Assembly: GCA_032164245.1 (NCBI GenBank)
Contig: JAVMKO010000003.1
Span: 92,751,890-92,815,889, forward strand
From: Sternotherus odoratus
Lineage: Eukaryota; Chordata; Testudines; Kinosternidae
Direction of reading: 5' to 3'
Length of the DNA stretch: 64,000 bases
Below, in pieces: positions 57,279-64,000 of the stretch (position 1 is the first letter of the stretch; every line of letters starts with the position of its first letter). The notes beneath the pieces are model-generated. The model was not told the DNA's origin and made no database searches. It saw nothing but the letters and a program-made list of their open reading frames with translations. Position numbers and translations under genes: made by a program.

Positions 57279-59802
57279 CTGGAACAAGAAGAGAGTATTT
57301 TACTTACAAAATCAGTGAATGGGGGTTGGTTTTTAACAGCCTTTTTGTGATTTTTGTACTTTTTCCAGTTACCACAGTTTATTACACTTCTATTTTGGCT
57401 GCATGCCAGTAATATTTCTTTAAGCAAAAAGGCAATAGAGCAGGATGTATGATCATCTCTTCAATGACTGTCATTGCTGTTTCTTCCCCGTGTTCCTATA
57501 CAAGATGGATAACATTTTACTCCCCTACCAGAGGATTGAGTCACTTAGTGTTACATCTACCAGTGTTGGTCGTGGTCTTATGTTTGTCCCCAAATGAGTG
57601 GTCAACTCATTGTTGTCATGATGATGGTTTGGGTTGGTCATATGAGAGTATGGATTAATTTTTTTTTAAAGAAACCTTTTCTGAAAAATTCAAAATGTGT
57701 CATTAAATATCAATGCGTCCAGACTATTTTGGTTTTTTTCTATTAGTATCATCAGTTTTTGCTGTGCACTAGACAATTTGATTTTGTCACAGGAACTGTT
57801 TAGACATTTCAGTTAAAAAAAAGACTTCAATAGAATCTCTTAGGTAGAAGTAAACTTCACTGTGTATAACACTGTGGTTTGAGAACTAAGATGTTGTATT
57901 GTGTTATAAGAAATTGGGAGGAATGTACTACAACACGAAAAGCCATAAATTATGCAGTTCAACTTAAATGAGAGAGAATAAAACTTTGCAACATAGAAGA
58001 TCATAATGTATTTTGTACTGTGTGGATGTATGTAAAAATATATTGGAAATGTTTTATGTATAATCTTTTATGTATCCCACAACATGCAAAGGCAGGTGTC
58101 CTAGGATTCTTATTGCACAAATCTGTGAAGGAGAGAAGAAATGTTACCTATTCCATTTTAGAAGGTTTTTTTAAAAAAAAAAATCTAAAAGAGATTTTCT
58201 TTACACAGTGGCATATGATATCTTGGAATCTTGCAGGGCTGCAAGAATATTACATGTATTATCCTGGAAATTTCTCGTTTCCAGTGGCACAAAGTTCAAG
58301 GTGCCCTTTACAATTATTATTACACAAATCACAACAAAAAACCAAAATCTGGTTCAGGATTGTACATTGTCCATGCTACATCTCGGAACAGTTTTATTGT
58401 GGGGGAAATTCTATTTTGGATTATTTTTCTATAATGGAGAAGAGTCCAGGGGGAAAGGAAAGATTTCTCTGGAAGGTTAATCTTTATTTTTAATAACATC
58501 TATTTCAAGCTATTCAGAGGTGTGGAATATTGTGGTGAGATGGACTAGAGGGCAAATGGAGTGATACAGGTTCATTATAAGTCAGCATTACAAAAGTGTC
58601 ACAACTAACCAATCTACCCATGGATATACATCTACCTATTGCAACACACATACTATTGTACTGTTGGTGTGCATATGTCCTATACTGTACTATATTGCAG
58701 TATTGAAAGATGCAGAGTTTATATTGATAAAAGTTCCATTTAAAAAAAAAAGTCTAGCAACTAAAAACATTTGATATATTCAAAACTAACTTGTATCCCA
58801 TATACATTACAGCCCTAGTTTCATCATTAAAACAAAACTATTAATTCTGTGGTAGAAGCTAACCTTGTCTCACAGTTAACAGATAAATGTAGTTGTGGAA
58901 ATATTACTAGACGTCCAATGATGCAAGAACATTTCATTTAAAGTTGGAGATACATGAAAACATATTTAACTGATTTTACACCAACTTAACTGGGACAATT
59001 ATGAACCAGTTTCAGTGGGATGCATTTTAGTGACCCTATACAGCCGATAAATATACTTAGGAGGCAAAATTTTAAAGCAGCATACTAAGAGATTGGTGCT
59101 TTCTGTTACATCAGTAAATTTTCCTCTGTGTGCAGCACTAGCTCACTTCAAGCTAGTAAACAAGTCCTTCTTACCTTAGTGTAGTTTTTAAAAATATGGA
59201 ATATTTTGTGATAAACTTAATAGCAACTCTTTCATACAAATGAGCATTTGTGGGCACAATACATGTCTAATAGCCTCAGCAACCCATCAACATCATGAAG
59301 GGCCAGATTGTGTCACTCTTACTCAAACTGAGCTTCATGAGCAGTCCCACTGATATCAATGGAATTACTTTCTGAGAAAGGTAGTAATCAGCATGAACAA
59401 GGATGGCCCATAGGGATAACTCATGCTGTTTTGGTGTGGCCTGGGGGCAGTGTGCTTATCTCATGAGTTTCCCTAATTGCACTGGGTATGATGGGGGGGT
59501 ATTTACCACACTCTTTTTGGGGGAGAAAAGGGGAAAGCACACTCTTCTACATAGGACCTGACAGCTCTGCCTGCTCCCTGCCCCTCTCTGCACCCACTTC
59601 ATATTTGGGTCCATGGGAAGCATTCGGTGGCAGCCCTGCATGTGCACATGTGCAGAGGTTGTGGAAACCTCAGACAGCTTGGATAAATGGAACCCTTACT
59701 CCTTCTAGTTGCATAGGGTAAACTCACCATTCAGCTCTCTGTGAACTGGAACGTGCCAATTCAGAACAATCCATGTATATGCAGATAACGCATTTTTCTT
59801 AC
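57279..59802 (-). other. SYNE1 intron, 2.5 kb
   Basis: A plus-strand open frame at 58020-58493 (157 codons) shows no protein-like features that I recognise and sits in plain AT-rich sequence. Positions 59294-59408 form a small foldback (gggccagattgtgtcac, later acaaggatggccc). Otherwise nothing. Confidence 0.45.
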
Positions 59803-59955
59803 CTTTTGATCTATTTTAGCTTGTGGTATATTACTTGTCTTCTCCTTCAGCTTGGACAGAATTCCATTTAATTCTTTTGCTATCACCTGGATTTTCTGAC
59901 CAAACTCTTGATTTAATGTTTTGCTCTGCTGGGCTTCCTTCTCTTTGGCTTGAAT
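59803..59955 (-). CDS. SYNE1: SYNE1 exon, coiled coil rich in Lys/Gln
   Basis: This 153-nt exon (51 codons, phase 0/0) begins I-Q-A-K-E-K-E-A-Q-Q-S-K after acceptor tttttggcag and ends K-I-D-Q-K/gtaag. Heptad Leu/Ile spacing (IAKELNGILSKLKEKTSNIP) marks a spectrin-repeat helix. It differs from human mainly at exposed polar positions, as expected for a rod under structural rather than catalytic constraint. Confidence 0.94.
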
Positions 59956-60170
59956 CTGCCAAAAACAGCAGCAGTAAGCAGCAAACCAACTAAACATACA
60001 CTTTTCTTTCAAAGGAGGATTCTCTTGCAAAACTAAGGAGGTAACAACGCTTTAGAGAGTTTGAATATGATCATACTTGGCTTATCACAACATTTCATTC
60101 AGTTACTGCCCTTTTGAAGATTATCATAGTATCACAGGTTTATATAGTGCCTTCTTCCAGAAGGTTTTAC

Positions 60171-60326
60171 CTGATCATGTATGGTTACCAGGGCCAGTCC
60201 CACTTCTGCTAACTGAAGAGACAGTTCAGAAGGTAAAATGGTGTAAAGCCCCAGGTACTTATTCTGCTGCTGTTCCGCCATTTTCTCAACAGCTTGGCGG
60301 TGAGTAGTTACTTCACTGAGGAGAGC
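60171..60326 (-). CDS. SYNE1: SYNE1 exon, spectrin-repeat helices
   Basis: This 156-nt exon (52 codons, phase 0 at both ends) starts A-L-L-S-E-V-T-T-H-R-Q and ends T-I-H-D-Q/gtaaaacc. The motif KYLGLYTILPSELSLQLAEV is almost unchanged from human nesprin-1. It is too short and Met-poor to show as an obvious open frame, and I recovered it from the gap between neighbouring exons. Only 215 bp of intron separate it from the next exon downstream. Confidence 0.94.
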
Positions 60327-61516
60327 CTAACAGATTGAAAAAAGGGTGTCATTCAGGAACACCATAAAAGAAAAACAGTAACTTTGCGAAAAATATTTCT
60401 TAAGACTCAATAGAATTAGCTTGCAGGTAATCAAAACAGAGGCATGAGAATACTTGTAACGTAGCGTAGAATCACATGAAAATCCCCAGGATTTGAGTTA
60501 TACTAAAAACTGAAAATTCAGGCCAGTTCCAGCTGAATGTTTGCTAACTAAAGTAAACAAAACAATTTAGAATTTTGCAGCAAAACATCATGCAAATGTT
60601 TTCTGTTTCATAACATGGTTTTAATACAAAACCAGCAGTTCATACTAAGATTTTGGCTCATTCATACAAAAAATGTAAATCAATACTCAGGTTAACTGGT
60701 GCTGAGATTATTATAAAAGCTGGTAAGTCTTAACCACTTAATCCTTTGTTAGACAGGTAATATCTGCATAGAGAATTTCTGTATATGCCATTATATTTCA
60801 GAAGTTCATCTTCTCTAACACTTTTTGCTACCCAAAGAAAGAAAATGCTTGTGTGAGCTCATCAATATTGAAACAGTTATGTTTTTGAGCATCCTCATTG
60901 AAAATGTTTCCCCCCATCCCAAGAAGAAAATAACTACCTTATCATACTTTGCCATCCATATTCTAGGATATATACACCTTTATTTGAGATAGAATGAAGA
61001 AAGCTGCTAACTCCTATCCTATGTATCTAGGAACGGAGAATGTATCATAGCTCTCTTGCTACTCACCATGTTCATGACAGAACAAGGAGTAATGGTCTCA
61101 AGTTGCAGAGGGGGAAGTTTAGGTTGGATATTAGGAAAAACTTGTTCACTAGGAGGGTGGTGAACCCTGGAATGGGTTACCTAGGGTGATGGTGGAATCT
61201 CCTTCCTTAGAGGTTTTTAAGGTCAGACTTGACAAAGCCCTGGTTGGGATGATTTAGTTGAGGATTGGTCCTGCTTTGAGCAGGGGGTTGGACTACATCA
61301 CCTTCTGAGGTCCCTTCCAACCCTGATATTCTATGATTCTGGAATCTGATGGGTTTGTTTTACAAGTTTGTCCAATCGCTAGTAGAAATATTTCATTCAT
61401 ACTGTATAATTGGAATTATCCAATTCGTTCTAATTGAATCTGATTTTGTGCTCATAAACAGAAAAAAACCAAACATGTTTCACAAGGGGCAGGAGAACAT
61501 TACAAATTCGATATAC
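60327..61516 (-). other. SYNE1 intron, 1.2 kb
   Basis: Positions 60340-61070 show nothing recognisable; the rest is mostly the CR1 3' end at 61078-61339. Confidence 0.45.
61078..61339 (+). mobile_element. CR1 LINE 3' end fragment
   Basis: The stretch from acaaggagtaatggtctcaa to ttccaaccctgatattctat and the terminal gattctg is the classical CR1 C-terminal and 3' untranslated end. It is a different CR1 subfamily from 50335-52812, which ends in ttcttatgttctt. Confidence 0.93.
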
Positions 61517-61682
61517 CTGCAACTCCTCAAGTTGAGCATCTATTTCCATGGTGGGGTTTAGTAAATATTCTCTAGTTTCCTGAATCCAAGACTTCACTAT
61601 ATTAATCTCTAGCTCCACCTCCTCACGCTCCTTGAGTTCCTGTTTCACCAACTTCCCACTTTTCTTCACCTTCTGTTGCATG
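61517..61682 (-). CDS. SYNE1: SYNE1 exon, spectrin-repeat helix
   Basis: This 166-nt exon runs from acceptor gaag to donor CAG/gtatat. One base completes the Asn codon, then it reads M-Q-Q-K-V-K-K-S-G-K-L-V-K-Q-E-L and ends E-I-D-A-Q-L-E-E-L-Q. It contains a Trp (K-S-W-I-Q-E-T) that matches the conserved helix-A Trp of spectrin repeats. It enters in phase 2 and leaves in phase 0. The polypyrimidine tract is weak (A/T mixed), but identity to human is high. Confidence 0.94.
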
Positions 61683-61918
61683 CTTCAAAACATTAAAAAA
61701 TATTTGTGAAGAACTACAGCTTGCTAAAAATGTCATTATATTTTGTCAAAACTTTTACTGAATGATACAAAAAACAAATAAAGGAGATTTGCACAACATT
61801 ATGCATTTACAAGGTGACTAAACAAAAATGAAGTGGTGTTACAGAACACTCAAGTTTCAGATGTTTAACTCTACAGATTATGCATTTTACGAAGTGTGTC
61901 TTGAATGTATATATGTGG

Positions 61919-62560
61919 TATTGTTGTAGGCGTGAGAGGCCCAGAATATTAGAAAGGCATGGTGGGTGATATATCATCTTTTATTATACCATCTTTTGTT
62001 GATGAGAGAGACAAGTTTTTGAGCTCACACAGAGTTCTTCTTCAGGTCTGGAAAACATACTATGAGTGTCATAGGTAAATACAAGGTGGAACAGAACTAC
62101 TTATGCTAAACCAGGGTTTCTCAAACCGGGGGTCGCGACCCACCTGCAGGTCGCCGAGCACTCCCAGGGGGGTCGTGAGCTCCCAGCACCGCTTAAAAGC
62201 CGCAGAATGAATTACTTCCGCATTTGGTGGCTTTTTGGCGGACATGTCAAGCTATTTCAGGAGCGCTCGGCATGTCAGCCGAAAATAGCCGCCGAATGTG
62301 GAAGTAATTCATTCAGCGGTTTTTCGGTGGACATATGAGAGTCCGCCGTGGCAGCCGACGAATGAAAAAGGGGTTGCTGTTCTCAGAAGTTTGAGAACCG
62401 TTGTGCTAAACAATCTGTATCACCTTGTATTTATGTATGAGACCCTGAGTACATTTCCCAGACTTGAAGACGAGCTCTGTGTAAGCACAAAAGCTTGTCT
62501 CTCTCATCAACAGAAGTCGGCCCAATAAAAATTATTATCTCACTCACCTGTCTCTCTTGA
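61919..62560. mobile_element. Penelope-like inverted dimer split by a nested hAT
   Basis: The left arm (61919-62111: aggcgtgagaggcccagaa, gatgagagagacaag, gttcttcttcaggtctgg, aaatacaaggtg) is mirrored by the right arm in reverse (62404-62560: caccttgtatttatg, cccagacttgaagac, cttgtctctctcatcaac). A hAT sits at the junction. The sequence is the terminal repeat of a Penelope-like family common in turtles, different from the family at 43862. Confidence 0.78.
62112..62403. mobile_element. hAT-type element, 292 bp, nested
   Basis: The ends are cagggtttctcaaaccgggg and, in reverse, caacggttctcaaacttctg. Exact 8-bp duplication tgctaaac lies at 62104-62111 and 62404-62411. An internal inverted pair (cgcttaaaagccgcagaatg and attcattcagcggtttttcgg) suggests a further foldback. 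Confidence 0.93.
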
Positions 62561-62818
62561 CTGTATATCATTGTGACACCCACAGATGAACTGGTATTGA
62601 TAGAGTAACTGTTATAAGACCCAGTTTAGCCATTTGTACTTGCTACTTGATCAAGCTACCCTGACTTTAAATACATTTACCACACTTCCATTGAGGACTT
62701 AAATCAGAAACTGGAGTTTTTGAACTTTTTATTGGTATGGTGCCAACAGTACACTAACGTAAAAAGAATATGACTTTTCTAGCTAATATACTTTATTTAA
62801 ATAATGTTTTCTCCTTAC

Positions 62819-63081
62819 TTGTGGCATCGGTCTTGCATTGCTTTGATTTCTTGCATGAATGGTAGCTCCTCTTGAGACGAAGTCTTCATTTCCACATCCT
62901 GGAGCATGTTCACTGCTTGCTGCTTGAGCAGACCTAAAGATGACAGTTGCTGTTCCAGCTCCAGAATGAAAGAGCTGTGGTAACCCAGAAGATCCAGAAG
63001 CTCTGTCTTTGATGCCTTCTCAACTGAGCTTTCTGGTAAGCGACCTTGTAGCTGATCTATCATTATGGTGGCCTTTTGAAC
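62819..63081 (-). CDS. SYNE1: SYNE1 exon, first in window, spectrin-repeat coiled coil
   Basis: This exon is 263 nt. The acceptor is ttttccttag and the donor is CACAA/gtaagg, leaving two bases of a codon (phase 2). It begins V-Q-K-A-T-I-M-I-D-Q-L and includes the stretch LLDLLGYHSSFILELEQQL, followed by helices rich in Leu and Gln at heptad spacing. The last full codons read M-Q-D-R-C-H and the split codon resolves to Asn with the next exon, as in human. The reading frame before the first Met shows that this Met is internal and not a start. Confidence 0.95.
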
Positions 63082-63354
63082 CTAAGGAAAAAGATATAGG
63101 TTTTGATAACAATAAAACAAAAAGGTGGATACACTTGACAGGAAAAAAAGATCTACACCTGTATCACTAGAATCAGTAACGCATTATGATCATACAGGAC
63201 CTGTTGAATTCTAAAGCTATTTTATGGTCATCAAATCTGAACACAACACCAGGCAGTGAGTTGAAATCCAACCTACAGCAGAACTCTGAAGTAAAAAGGA
63301 AAAAAAAAAGCAAATCATGTTGTTCCAATCTTCCTCTATCAAAGCTGGATTTTT

Positions 63355-63700
63355 TAATTGGTATAGGAGGATATAGCTTGTTCAGGAAGGTCAGGCAGGA
63401 AAAAAAGGGAGGAGGTGTTGCTTTGTATTTCAAAGATTTGTACATGTGCAGTGAAATTGAGATAGAAGGGCAGATTATCCAACACATTATTGGAATGAGT
63501 GGGAGATAATTTTTTATTACAGAAGGTGGAGAAAGGGACTATGGTTGAGGCTGTTCCAAATTTGATTCTGATCAACATGGAGGAACTGGTTGAGAATTTG
63601 AAGGTGGAAGGCAGCTTGAGTGAAAGTGATCATGAAATGATAGAATTCATGATTCTAAGGAATGACAGGAGAGAAAACAACAAATAAAAACAATGGACTT
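63355..63700 (+). mobile_element. CR1 LINE endonuclease fragment, internally deleted
   Basis: The plus strand encodes Y-S-L-F-R-K-V-R-Q followed by GGGVALYFKDLYMC, a conserved CR1 endonuclease block, and then skips to the later block [20 protein letters not shown], which contains the S-D-H endonuclease motif. A deletion removes the sequence between them, and the frame changes near 63500. It is antisense to SYNE1. Confidence 0.88.
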
Positions 63701-63782
63701 CAAGCAGACTTTAGCAAACTCAGAGACTTGTAGGTAAGATTCCATGGGAAGCACGTCTAAAAGAAAAAAGAATTCATAGAAG

Positions 63783-63985
63783 GAATAGACATAGGTGTCA
63801 GGAGTTCTGATCCTGCTGCTGTTAATCACTTGCTGTTTGGCTTTGGGCAAGTACTGGGCTTCTTAGCCTCAGTTTCACCAATGTAAAACAGGGATGACAA
63901 CATTAATGGACCTATCTAACTAATTCAGCCTTCACCCTTGTGAGGTAATGTCCGTACAATGCTCTGAATCTGTAACACGTTATAT
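63783..63985 (+). repeat. MIR SINE
   Basis: The order tcctgctgctgttaatcac, ggctttgggcaagtactggg, agcctcagtttcaccaatg, taaaacagggatgacaac and an acaatgctctgaatctg tail follows MIR in plus orientation. Confidence 0.8.
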
Positions 63986-64000
63986 ATTACAAGACGCAAA

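Larger units (their letters stand above)
61683..62818 (-). other. SYNE1 intron, 1.1 kb
   Basis: It consists mainly of the Penelope dimer with its nested hAT. The edges, 61690-61915 and 62565-62815, show nothing else. Confidence 0.5.
99..63081 (-). other. SYNE1: SYNE1 (nesprin-1) gene, internal part, 21 exons plus a candidate microexon
   Basis: Nesprin-1 giant links the nuclear envelope to actin: N-terminal calponin-homology domains bind F-actin, a long spectrin-repeat rod spans the gap, and a C-terminal KASH domain binds SUN proteins in the perinuclear space (family knowledge). This window holds only rod. I located each exon by reading the minus strand for AG acceptors and GT donors and by matching the translation to remembered human nesprin-1; the order of segments is collinear with no missing block. 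Total coding length is 3483 nt, 1161 codons, with no frame break. Two exon junctions are phase 2 and all others phase 0. Both gene ends lie outside the window. Close similarity over more than 1,100 residues makes SYNE1 much more likely than its paralogue SYNE2 or other spectrin-family genes. Confidence 0.96.
63082..64000 (-). other. SYNE1 intron, open at window end
   Basis: It contains a CR1 endonuclease fragment and a MIR copy. No further SYNE1 exon is visible up to 64000. Confidence 0.55.

Noticed and set aside
58020..58493. Plus-strand open frame of 157 codons in an intron
   Set aside because: It has AT-rich composition with poly-Lys/Phe runs, no homology that I recognise, no splice context, and overlapping frames in all phases.
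1..64000. CRISPR arrays, operons, phage or plasmid features
   Set aside because: Tandem repeats here are minisatellites without spacer structure, and the spliced nesprin exons plus vertebrate transposons exclude a prokaryotic origin.

Overview
This 64 kb window is vertebrate genomic DNA, almost certainly from a turtle. The repeats decide the lineage: CR1 LINEs of the turtle type including one about 2.5 kb long, a tRNA-headed SINE with a CR1 tail, Penelope-like retroelements, amniote MIR/CORE-SINE copies, a turtle-type solo LTR, and many hAT and pogo/Tigger-type DNA elements. No prokaryotic features are present.

The only protein-coding gene I can support is SYNE1 (nesprin-1, giant isoform), on the minus strand and therefore running from high to low coordinates. 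The window holds 21 internal exons plus one candidate 33-nt microexon. Together they give 1161 codons of an uninterrupted frame. Neither the start codon region (actin-binding calponin-homology domains) nor the C-terminal KASH domain is inside. The protein segment is central-rod spectrin-repeat coiled coil. From memory of the human protein it falls at about residues 5,400 to 6,550 of 8,797. All exons have AG acceptors and all donors are GT except one GC donor. Almost every exon is symmetric in phase 0.

Layout from right to left, in transcript order: dense exons from 63.1 to 36.4 kb, an 11.7 kb intron at 36.4-24.8 kb packed with transposons, then more widely spaced exons down to 99. A Ser/Pro/Glu-rich non-helical linker exon (36450-36590) begins with an in-frame Met and may be the first coding exon of a short CPG2-like SYNE1 isoform.

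The introns are a transposon record. Eight hAT-like elements have 8-bp target duplications that all carry TA at positions 4-5, the pattern described for Buster-type hATs. A ninth GC-rich hAT-like element differs. Two Tigger-type elements of one family carry GC-rich tandem-repeat cores. Two Penelope-like inverted dimers, a near-perfect 57-bp-arm hairpin, a hAT carrying three tandem arrays, and nested insertions are also present. Every GC-rich island in the window lies inside one of these elements, so none should be read as a promoter.

I find no convincing new multi-gene system. The observations most worth checking are the microexon, the GC-AG intron, the internal isoform start, the 211-bp direct duplication flanking one exon, the hairpin elements, and a weak TATA-plus-Kozak signal on the strand opposite to SYNE1.
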